From assembly GCA_913053915.1 (NCBI GenBank), contig CAJXGP010000185.1, forward strand, positions 1-5,429: a DNA stretch of 5,429 bases, in the 5' to 3' direction. The notes beneath the pieces were generated by a model. The model saw nothing but the letters and a program-made list of their open reading frames with translations. It had not been told where the DNA came from and searched no databases. The DNA is from an uncultured Ignavibacteriales bacterium (GTDB taxonomy: Bacteria > Bacteroidota > Ignavibacteria > Ignavibacteriales > Ignavibacteriaceae). Positions within the stretch are counted from its first letter, which is position 1. Every line of letters starts with the position of its first letter. A program made the position numbers and the translations under genes. This document shows, piece by piece, positions 1 to 4,534 of this stretch.

Positions 1-82
1 ATTAATGAGTCCACTTAAAAAAGATAAATTTATGAATAAGTGACATAATTATAAACCGTTAAAACCGCTCCCTTCAAATTCT

Positions 83-367
83 TTAATTTTCTCGTAATAA
101 ATCTTGATATTCCTTATGCCTCCGGAAATACGCATCAACATAAGAACAAGAAGGAATGATTTTTAAATTATTTTCTTTCGCATAATCCAAACCGGTTTTA
201 ACTATCTGCGCTGCAATGCCTTGTCCTCTTAATTCATTTGGCACATAGGTATGATTAAAATTGATTACGCCGTTCTCCCACAAACTGTAAGTAAGATGTG
301 ATTCTTTTCCATTAACGACGGTAAAAAATTTTTGCTCGTCTCTATCGTGAATTATTTCCAGTTCCAT
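83..367 (-). CDS. Small stand-alone GNAT N-acetyltransferase (YjdJ/NATD1-like)
   Basis: This 94-residue protein is a minimal GCN5-related N-acetyltransferase of the COG2388 type, whose members (bacterial YjdJ, eukaryotic NATD1) are about 90-100 residues, so it is full length. What I see: an N-terminal beta region, then the acetyl-CoA pyrophosphate-binding loop R47-G-Q-G-I-A52 leading into a helix, and near the C-terminus the segment with IPSCSYVDAYFRRH (residues 71-84), which is characteristic of this subfamily. It should be cytoplasmic and transfer an acetyl group from acetyl-CoA to an amine. The acceptor is unknown for the family and cannot be read from the sequence. The ATG at 367 fits the usual N-terminus, but no clear Shine-Dalgarno precedes it. 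It lies 323 bases downstream of ychF on the same strand and is probably transcribed separately. The family assignment is strong and the substrate is not known. Confidence 0.9.
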   Translation of the reverse strand: MELEIIHDRDEQKFFTVVNGKESHLTYSLWENGVINFNHTYVPNELRGQGIAAQIVKTGLDYAKENNLKIIPSCSYVDAYFRRHKEYQDLLREN

Positions 368-490
368 AATAATATATTGTCAGTTAAAACTTTTTTTGCA
401 AGAAAATTAATTAGAATATAATTTTGCAAAACATACCTAAAAAGTATGAAGAAATAGGAAAATGTGATATTAATATATTTAATGAAATTC

Positions 491-520
491 GCAAATCCGT
501 AATCCGCAAATCCGCAATCC
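491..520. repeat. Degenerate 7-8 base tandem repeat (GCAAATCC/GCAATCC units)
   Basis: Four consecutive units can be read: GCAAATCC (491-498), GTAATCC (499-505), GCAAATCC (506-513) and GCAATCC (514-520). They lie in non-coding sequence between ychF and the GNAT gene. The seven-base period is clear by eye, and the units differ by one substitution or one extra A. I see no flanking inverted repeats or target duplications, so this looks like slippage-generated or intergenic low-complexity sequence rather than a mobile element. Confidence 0.7.
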
Positions 521-556
521 AATAATTAGATCTTTAAATTTCACAGCTTTTTTTAG

Positions 557-577
557 TTTGAAGCACGAAGCCTGAAG
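557..577. repeat. Three heptamer units ending in GAAG
   Basis: TTTGAAG (557-563), CACGAAG (564-570) and CCTGAAG (571-577) follow each other directly, with three variable bases followed by GAAG. The cluster begins 36 bases after the other heptamer array and has the same period. It is non-coding and of unknown function. The pattern is short enough that only a genome-wide count would show whether it is a true repeat family. Confidence 0.5.
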
Positions 578-652
578 TCCTAAATCTGTCTCTCATCTTC
601 CGGCTTGCTGCGCTATGCTATTATTACTTAATGTAAATTACATGCTGCATAT

Positions 653-685
653 AAAAAAGATAAAACTAATCTTCAAAACGAAGAT
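653..685 (-). terminator. Possible weak terminator after ychF
   Basis: Read on the minus strand, ATCTTC and GAAGAT (arms 680-685 and 669-674) can form a six-base-pair stem with a five-base loop, followed by a T-rich run down to about 653. It starts six bases after the ychF stop codon, which is the right place. The stem is short and AT-rich, so the call is weak. Confidence 0.3.
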
Positions 686-690
686 ATTTC

Positions 691-1425
691 TCATACATTA
701 AAAAGGAAGTGCATGATATCACCATCTCGGACTTCATAATCTTTACCTTCTATTTTCATAACGCCGGCAGCCTTACATGCAGCTTCGTAACCATATTTGA
801 GGTAATCATCATAATTAATAACCTCCGTTCTAATGAAACCCTTTTCAAAATCTGTATGAATTACACCTGCTGCTTGCGGGGCTTTCCATCCTTTCTTTAT
901 TGTCCAAGCTTTTACCTCCTTGGGTCCGGCAGTAAAATAGCTTATCAACCCCAAAGAATGAAAGCCCGTCCGGATAATCTTTTCCAATCCACTTTCTTTT
1001 ACTCCGTAAGATGCAAGAAACTCCGAACGTTCTTCATCTTCTAAACTTACAAGCTCTTCCTCGCCTTTAGCTGAAATCTTAACAGTATCAGCATTTTTTA
1101 AATTTGCATACTCCTTTACGGCTTTTATATAATCATTATCCTTTGAAAGACTTTCTTCATCGACATTAGCACAATAAATTATTTTTTTACCGGTCATCAA
1201 TCTCAGTTCATTTAATAATTGCTTTATCGTTTCTTTCTCTTTTCCCGGATATAGAAATGCATTATTGCCTTTGTTTAAAAACTCAAGTAATGATTTAGAA
1301 TCTTCCAACATTGCTTTAGCCGATTTATCTCCTTTAGCCAGTTTTTGTAATCTCCCGTTTTTTTTTTCGAGTGTTTGTATATCCGCTAAAATTAATTCCG
1401 TTTCAATTATTTCGATATCCCGCAT
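691..1425 (-). CDS. ychF: YchF C-terminal fragment: helical domain, G4 and TGS domain
   Basis: This 244-residue frame is the rest of YchF. Residues 1-55 are the start of the helical/coiled-coil insertion ([19 protein letters not shown] and following). The nucleotide-specificity motif at 87-90 is N-V-D-E, the NxxE form that gives YchF/OLA1 its preference for ATP over GTP, in place of the NKxD of true GTPases. The TGS domain covers about 158-243, with [15 protein letters not shown], the [19 protein letters not shown] stretch and the terminal [11 protein letters not shown] (usually HFRFNV, so an R-to-L change). Its ATG is an internal codon of the ancestral gene. It lies upstream of the stop of the first frame and overlaps it by 19 bases, so reinitiation is conceivable, but I see no strong ribosome binding site. 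Confidence 0.85.
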   Translation of the reverse strand: MRDIEIIETELILADIQTLEKKNGRLQKLAKGDKSAKAMLEDSKSLLEFLNKGNNAFLYPGKEKETIKQLLNELRLMTGKKIIYCANVDEESLSKDNDYIKAVKEYANLKNADTVKISAKGEEELVSLEDEERSEFLASYGVKESGLEKIIRTGFHSLGLISYFTAGPKEVKAWTIKKGWKAPQAAGVIHTDFEKGFIRTEVINYDDYLKYGYEAACKAAGVMKIEGKDYEVRDGDIMHFLFNV

Positions 1426-1787
1426 GGGATCAACGCTTCAACGTGGACAACATCGTCATTATCGAAACAGCGGATAACCTCGATTATAGCTTCGGTTTCC
1501 CTGATATTTGATAAGAATTGATTGCCAAGTCCCTCACCTTTGCTTGCACCTTTAGCAAGTCCTGCTATATCAACAAAATCTACCGTTGAACAAACTATCC
1601 GTGCAGGATTAACAAGTTTCGCAAGTTTATTTAGTCTTTTGTCGGCTACCGGAACAATTGCTCTGTTTGGTTCAATCGTACAGAAAGGATAATTTGCCGC
1701 TTCCGCATTCTGCGCTTTCGTCAGCGCGTTAAATAATGTGGATTTCCCTACATTCGGTAACCCGACTATTCCTATGCTTAAACGCAT
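1407..1787 (-). CDS. ychF: YchF N-terminal fragment: G1-G3 of the nucleotide-binding domain
   Basis: This frame encodes 126 residues, of which about the first 117 are genuine YchF. Visible motifs are the P-loop G9-LPNVGKS-T17, the switch I segment FCTIEPN (35-41) with T37, and the G3 motif D73-I-A-G76 followed by the glycine-rich [16 protein letters not shown] switch II stretch typical of the family. The sequence [13 protein letters not shown] (105-117) is the last family-like part, and the remaining nine residues are out of frame. An AGGAGA Shine-Dalgarno (1796-1801) ends eight bases before the ATG, which fixes the start. A TTGACA (minus strand, 1846-1841) lies about 55 bases upstream, but I found no good matching -10. 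Without G4 and the TGS domain this piece should not work alone as a normal ATPase. Confidence 0.85.
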   Translation of the reverse strand: MRLSIGIVGLPNVGKSTLFNALTKAQNAEAANYPFCTIEPNRAIVPVADKRLNKLAKLVNPARIVCSTVDFVDIAGLAKGASKGEGLGNQFLSNIRETEAIIEVIRCFDNDDVVHVEALIPCGISK

Positions 1788-2109
1788 TAATTAAATCTCC
1801 TGAAAGTATTTATAAAGACAGTGTTAAATATACTAAGATTTGTCAATAATCTTGGATTAATGAATCTTCTCTAAAAAGGTTTCTTTCTTTTGAAATAGGT
1901 TTAACTTCCGCTAATATTCATTATTCGGAAATTTTAAAAGTTCTTTTTAGATACTTCTCATTAATGGAGTTCCGGCAAAATAATGCATGCCTAAATATTA
2001 GAAATTTCTTCAATATGAAGGCATGATTTTAAAATGAATCGAATGTCAACAATAAAAAAAGAGGAAAGAACTATTTAGAAAATGAGTTTTTAGACCATAC
2101 TCATTATTG
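1788..2109. other. Gene-free interval between the HAD phosphatase gene and ychF
   Basis: No recognisable gene lies here. Next to ychF are its Shine-Dalgarno (1796-1801) and an isolated TTGACA on the minus strand (1846-1841). In the middle is an imperfect hairpin (1986-2025, listed separately). Near the HAD gene, AATGAG (2081-2086) and CTCATT (2100-2105) can pair over a 13-base loop, and a T-rich run on the minus strand lies further on (2053-2060); together they might end HAD transcription, weakly. The plus strand is open from 1850 to 2026 without a convincing start and with no recognisable protein. Confidence 0.55.
1986..2025. other. Imperfect 40-base hairpin in the interval upstream of ychF
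   Basis: CATGCCT (1986-1992) pairs with AGGCATG (2019-2025). After a two-by-two internal loop, ATATT (1995-1999) pairs with AATAT (2012-2016), leaving a loop that itself contains the palindrome GAAATTTC. It lies about 85 bases downstream of the HAD stop and about 200 bases upstream of ychF. On the minus strand it is followed by a mixed A/T stretch rather than a clean T run, so a terminator reading is only possible. A structured leader or a protein-binding site are alternatives. Confidence 0.35.
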
Positions 2110-2724
2110 TTAAATAATATTTCTAGCTCTCAAATCTTCCAATAATTTTTCATATCCGGTAAATTGCACTGCATCCCACCCAACCTTTTTAGCTCCTTCT
2201 ACATAATCAACGACATCATCGATAAAAATATGTTCGCTTGAAAGTTTAGTAGTGAACTTCTCAACCGCACGATAAATTTTTTTTTCAGGCTTTATTGCAT
2301 TCACTTCATAGGAGAGAACAAGTTTATCAAAGTATCTTAAAAATCCGTTATCATTCCAACCGTATTTTCTATGAATGGAATTTGTATTTGAAAGCAGCAC
2401 AAGCATATATTTTTCACGAAGTACCGGAAGGAGTGATGCAACCTGTTCGTTAACAATAAATATTTCCGAATATATATGACAAAAAGCTTCACTATCTATT
2501 TTATTATCAACAGCATTTAACATCAGTCGAAGAAATTCTTGTTCCGGCATATCGCCGCGTTCAAATTTTCGATGAATATCATAATTTGATTCATAAAAAC
2601 GATAGAATTTATTCCCTAAACCGTGCTCAACATCATTTAATTTTTTTATTATTAAATCATAATCAAAAGGTATTAAAACATTTCCGAGATCGAAAACAAT
2701 TACAGAGTATTTATTATTTCTCAT
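2110..2724 (-). CDS. HAD-superfamily phosphatase, YihX-like
   Basis: This 204-residue cytoplasmic protein belongs to the haloacid dehalogenase superfamily and resembles E. coli YihX (an alpha-D-glucose-1-phosphatase of about 200 residues) in length and layout. Motif I is V10-F-D12-L-G-N-V-L, with D12 as the nucleophile; the glycine at the second position is normal in this subgroup. The cap region contains FERGDMPEQEF (54-64), matching the ERG-acidic segment of YihX. Motif II is LLSNTNSIH with S112, motif III is K145 in IKPEKKIY, and motif IV is I168-D169-D170 followed by VEGAKKVGWDAV. It should hydrolyse a small phosphorylated metabolite through an aspartyl-phosphate intermediate with Mg2+. 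Sugar phosphates are likely, but the substrate cannot be read. The start is 51 bases after the end of the secreted-protein gene, so co-transcription is plausible. Only a weak purine stretch (TAGGGA) precedes the ATG. Confidence 0.88.
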   Translation of the reverse strand: MRNNKYSVIVFDLGNVLIPFDYDLIIKKLNDVEHGLGNKFYRFYESNYDIHRKFERGDMPEQEFLRLMLNAVDNKIDSEAFCHIYSEIFIVNEQVASLLPVLREKYMLVLLSNTNSIHRKYGWNDNGFLRYFDKLVLSYEVNAIKPEKKIYRAVEKFTTKLSSEHIFIDDVVDYVEGAKKVGWDAVQFTGYEKLLEDLRARNII

Positions 2725-2762
2725 AATTCCCTACAAATTTTTCCTTTCAATAATCTATAAAC

Positions 2763-2776
2763 TAAAGATTAAAGAT
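2763..2776. repeat. Tandem heptamer duplication TAAAGAT x2
   Basis: TAAAGAT occurs twice back to back (2763-2769 and 2770-2776) in the short gap between the secreted-protein and HAD genes. The second copy includes the first base of the TAA stop triplet (2776-2778 on the minus strand) of the upstream gene. It has the same seven-base period as the arrays at 491-520 and 557-577. It is short enough to be a simple slippage product. Confidence 0.5.
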
Positions 2777-3606
2777 TATTTAATTCTAAAAACATCGTCA
2801 TTAAACCCCGTATTAACTTTAATTGAATCTACTTTAAATTCTAAATGCTGCGAGCCTAATATCTGCTTAATTAAAAATGGATATTTAACACCTTTAATAT
2901 TCCTATAATCTTCAAATTCCATAACCTGATTAAAAATTCCTTGTAAAGTTTTTACTTTTTTAATTTCTCGAATTTTTAAACCGGTTTTAGAATCATAGTA
3001 TTGGATCCATTTAAAACCGGAAGGGAATATTAATTCAACTTTATATGCATTAATACCGTTTAATTTCTTCGTTCCTTTAAATTGCAGCTTTATTCCAAGG
3101 GAATCAAGTTTCAGCATAAGGCCCAAAACAGATTCATATTTTAACTCTTCAAGCTCAGAACCTTTAAATTCCATCTGTTGTCCACCTGCTGTCATAATTT
3201 CCTTTCCATTATCATAATAAATATTTTGAATCACTGAACCAATGTGGACTTCTTGTTTAAGCTTATTAGGAATTTTTTGATAAATAGTCATCTTCACGGA
3301 TAATCCTCGAGTTTCACCGCTTAAATAAATAATTCGATCTTTAATTTCATTTAATTTTTTTCGCCCTCCTATCGCACGTATATAATCATCTATTATTAGA
3401 GAAGCTGTAATTGAAGACGGATTTTTAGGATTGATACTATCTTTGGATGTTAAAACGTAGTTGAATAAATTTGCATAATTATCTTTTTGGTTTAAAATAA
3501 AACTACTCTTTAAAAACCATAAAACTCTAAAATTAGTCGATTCGCTTATTGCCGATGCAGGTTTAATATTCATCAAAATCAGTATTATAAAAATTATTTT
3601 ATTCAT
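2776..3606 (-). CDS. Secreted protein with an outer-membrane-lipoprotein-sorting-like (LolA/LolB fold) domain
   Basis: This 276-residue protein starts with a signal peptide: M1-N-K, a hydrophobic core IIFIILILMNI (4-14), and an A-S-A site at 17-19, suggesting signal peptidase I cleavage after A19. The chain contains no cysteine, so it is not a lipoprotein. After a variable stretch (20-65), residues about 67-276 form one domain: a helix with DDYIRAIGGRKKLNEIKD (73-90), then strand-rich sequence with MTIYQKIPNKLKQEV (106-120), INAYKVEL (185-192), SGFKWIQYYDSKTGLKIREI (196-215), FEDYRNIKGVKYPF (231-244) and a C-terminal IKVNTGFNDDVFRIK. From memory this matches a domain found at the C-terminus of some M16-type peptidases and in 'outer membrane lipoprotein-sorting protein'-like entries of Bacteroidota and Ignavibacteria. 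Here it stands alone, without the peptidase. It probably acts in the periplasm, perhaps binding hydrophobic ligands or lipoproteins. That role is inference and no catalytic motif is visible. Confidence 0.75.
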   Translation of the reverse strand: MNKIIFIILILMNIKPASAISESTNFRVLWFLKSSFILNQKDNYANLFNYVLTSKDSINPKNPSSITASLIIDDYIRAIGGRKKLNEIKDRIIYLSGETRGLSVKMTIYQKIPNKLKQEVHIGSVIQNIYYDNGKEIMTAGGQQMEFKGSELEELKYESVLGLMLKLDSLGIKLQFKGTKKLNGINAYKVELIFPSGFKWIQYYDSKTGLKIREIKKVKTLQGIFNQVMEFEDYRNIKGVKYPFLIKQILGSQHLEFKVDSIKVNTGFNDDVFRIK

Positions 3607-3902
3607 ATCGATTCAAGGTAAGATTAATTAAAAAATATTCTACAAATCAAATTTAAATATAATAACATAAACGAATTGTAAAATGAGTTACAATGAAAAA
3701 TCGACGGATATTTTAATAGCGGATGATAAGCTCAAATAAGGAATAAATGGAAAATAACATAAAGAAAGTATTAAATTTACAGACGTTTATCAGGTCTTTT
3801 TTATCATAGCTTTCAACTTAAATATTTTTGGGAAAAAATTACTTCTTGAAAACTAAATTAGCAAAAGCTAAAAATTGATTGTTTAATAAATATATAATAC
3901 GT

Positions 3903-3952
3903 AAAAAAAGCCGGCGGGAGTTATTCATATTTGATGTAATAGAATCTCTGCC
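3903..3952 (-). terminator. Possible second terminator-like element
   Basis: On the minus strand GGCAGAG (3952-3946) can pair with CTCCCGCC (3920-3913) with one bulge and one G-T pair across a 25-base loop, and GGC followed by seven T comes next (to 3903). GCCGGC just before the T run is also self-complementary. It lies about 10 bases beyond the strong terminator of the RNA-binding protein gene and could be a back-up terminator or the 3' end of a small RNA. The long loop makes the call weak. Confidence 0.3.
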
Positions 3953-3963
3953 ATTCTCCATAT

Positions 3964-3988
3964 AAAAAAAGCGCTCGATAGAGCGCTT
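3964..3988 (-). terminator. Intrinsic terminator of the RNA-binding protein gene
   Basis: Read on the minus strand, AAGCGCTC and GAGCGCTT form a perfect eight-base-pair stem with a four-base loop (TATC), and the stem runs into seven consecutive T (the A run at 3964-3970 on the plus strand). It begins 29 bases after the stop codon of the RRM gene. The stem, tight loop and T tract make this the clearest regulatory element in the window. The plus strand lacks a T tract on the other side, so it should act only on minus-strand transcription. Confidence 0.9.
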
Positions 3989-4016
3989 AATAAATGCAAG
4001 TTCTCAAAATATTTTT

Positions 4017-4268
4017 TTAGTTTTTCGGTCTTGCTTCACTAACGATAATATTACGACCGTTGAGTTCAGACCCATTTAAAGATTCGATTGCCTTACTTGC
4101 ATCGGTTTCGTTTTCCATTTCAACAAAACCAAATCCTCTAGATCTACCGGTCTGACGATCGGTAATTACTTTTGCAGAAACAACAGTACCATGAGATTCA
4201 AAAGTGGATTTTAAGGTATCGTCATTTACTGACCAGGGAAGACTTCCCACAAAAAGTTTTGTACTCAC
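4017..4268 (-). CDS. Small single-RRM RNA-binding protein
   Basis: The protein is 83 residues and consists almost wholly of one RNA recognition motif. RNP2 is L5-F-V-G-S-L10 and RNP1 is R44-G-F-G-F-V-E-M51, with the RNA-stacking aromatics F6, F46 and F48 all present. The loop TDRQTGRSRG and the end of the fold, LNGSELNGRNIIVSEARPK, are typical of the bacterial and cyanobacterial Rbp family, which lacks the long glycine-rich tail of the plant proteins. It binds single-stranded RNA in the cytoplasm; in cyanobacteria relatives are often cold-induced, and whether that holds here is unknown. The start is GTG at 4268, placed six bases after an AGAGGT Shine-Dalgarno, and the protein then begins MSTKLFVGSLPW as relatives do. 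It seems to form a single-gene transcript, with its own candidate promoter upstream and a strong terminator downstream. Confidence 0.95.
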   Translation of the reverse strand: MSTKLFVGSLPWSVNDDTLKSTFESHGTVVSAKVITDRQTGRSRGFGFVEMENETDASKAIESLNGSELNGRNIIVSEARPKN

Positions 4269-4274
4269 TAACTT

Positions 4275-4280
4275 ACCTCT
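4275..4280 (-). promoter_or_regulatory. Ribosome binding site of the RRM gene (supports the GTG start)
   Basis: AGAGGT on the minus strand matches the anti-Shine-Dalgarno well and is followed by six bases and then GTG. It is among the best ribosome binding sites in the window and supports GTG 4268 as the start, since no in-frame ATG would leave RNP2 intact. Confidence 0.75.
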
Positions 4281-4303
4281 AAAAAATAATTAATAAAACA
4301 CAT

Positions 4304-4352
4304 CGGTTTTTTAAGCCGTACATCAATATAGCATTTTTTTTTAAATAAACAA
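4304..4352 (-). promoter_or_regulatory. Candidate promoter and short leader hairpin of the RRM gene
   Basis: On the minus strand TTGTTT (4352-4347) is separated by 16 bases from TATATT (4330-4325), a plausible -35/-10 pair. A run of nine A lies in the spacer. Transcription would start near 4318, giving a leader of about 50 bases. The leader begins with a small hairpin, CGGCTT/AAACCG (4318-4304), with one mismatch. Position and spacing fit, but the -35 is weak and the region is very AT-rich, where chance matches are common. Confidence 0.4.
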
Positions 4353-4441
4353 AATTTTCCCGCTTACAATTTTTTATTATTGATGTATATCTATAAAGAT
4401 CATTCCCAAATCTTTGAAGTTTATATTCTAACAAAAATTAA

Positions 4442-4534
4442 AACGTTTTCAGAAAAGAAATACATTTAAGAGGAGACAACCAGGAATTTCTAAAAGTTTT
4501 AACGGATGAATGTAAAAAATTAATTAAAAAGTGA
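4442..4534 (+). pseudogene. Possible C-terminal remnant of an unidentified plus-strand gene
   Basis: This frame is open after a stop at 4439 and ends at a TGA (4532-4534). Its last part reads GDNQEFLKVLTDECKKLI followed by KK, a balanced, protein-like composition that ends convergently with radA and overlaps radA's last 15 bases. There is no start codon. A second frame, from ATG 4383 to the stop at 4467, reads MYIYKDHSQIFEVYILTKIK and on, and overlaps it in another phase, so one indel would join the two into a product of about 50 residues. I do not recognise the family, and chance remains quite possible. Confidence 0.2.

Larger units (their letters stand above)
368..690. other. Gene-free interval between ychF and the GNAT gene, with short tandem repeats
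   Basis: No reading frame here looks like a gene. The interval holds two clusters of tandem units of about seven bases (491-520 and 557-577, listed separately), a 13-base palindrome with arms ATGTAA/TTACAT at 631-643, and two copies of TTGCAA at 396-401 and 424-429, 28 bases apart, upstream of the GNAT start. The pair might be an operator or promoter element, but I could not fit a convincing -10/-35 pair. Just past the ychF stop lies a weak hairpin on the minus strand (669-685), followed by T-rich sequence that may end ychF transcription. Confidence 0.6.
691..1787 (-). pseudogene. ychF: ychF (Obg-family redox-regulated ATPase), interrupted by a frameshift
   Basis: Two overlapping reading frames together make one YchF/OLA1 protein, a near-universal P-loop ATPase that binds ribosomes and is linked in E. 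coli to the oxidative stress response. The first frame carries G1-G3 and stops at 1407; the second begins with an ATG at 1425 and carries the coiled coil, G4 and TGS domain. At the junction the first frame reads [12 protein letters not shown], while the family has HVEGSVDP followed by RDIE or similar. Duplicating GAAG (CTTC on the plus strand, 1436-1439) yields GAA GGA AGC GTT GAT CCC ATG, that is HVEGSVDPM running straight into [10 protein letters not shown], and a total of 366 residues, within the usual 360-370. The lesion is therefore best explained by loss of four bases from a GAAG tandem. Everything else looks intact, so the mutation is recent or an assembly error. The start is supported by AGGAGA at 1796-1801. 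Confidence 0.92.
3607..4016. other. Gene-free interval between the RNA-binding protein and secreted-protein genes
   Basis: This 410-base AT-rich stretch holds no full gene. From the right it contains the terminator of the RNA-binding protein gene (3964-3988), a second GC-rich element followed by seven T on the minus strand (3903-3952), and a small perfect hairpin TTAGC-AAAA-GCTAA (3858-3871). On the plus strand are two tiny frames: 3683-3739 (MSYNEKSTDILIADDKLK) and 3747-3809 (MENNIKKVLNLQTFIRSFLS), the second preceded by AAGGA. The first resembles the opening of a receiver domain. Nothing recognisable follows either frame, so they may be decayed gene starts or chance. Confidence 0.5.

Noticed and set aside
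2..43. Plus-strand end LMSPLKKDKFMNK at the left edge, possibly the C-terminus of a gene entering the window
   Set aside because: Only 13 codons are visible, with no motif; it could equally be chance, so it is not listed as a gene.
709..1044. Plus-strand open frame of 111 codons
   Set aside because: It lies antisense inside ychF, where the minus strand encodes clear coiled-coil, G4 and TGS sequence; the plus product is low-complexity and unlike any family I know.
1265..1477. Plus-strand open frame of 70 codons across the ychF break
   Set aside because: It is antisense to both ychF frames and has a composition typical of a shadow frame.
1818..1846. Promoter for ychF built on TTGACA (1846-1841, minus strand)
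   Set aside because: The -35 match is exact, but no acceptable -10 lies 16-18 bases downstream (CACTGT at the expected place).
1850..2026. Plus-strand stretch open for 58 codons
   Set aside because: The only ATG is at 1964, there is no ribosome binding site, and the product is not recognisable; a stretch this long can be open by chance.
2686..2697. Glycine instead of the second aspartate in HAD motif I (D12-L-G14) as a sign of inactivity
   Set aside because: The same DLGNV motif is present in active YihX-type phosphatases, so it is normal for the subgroup.
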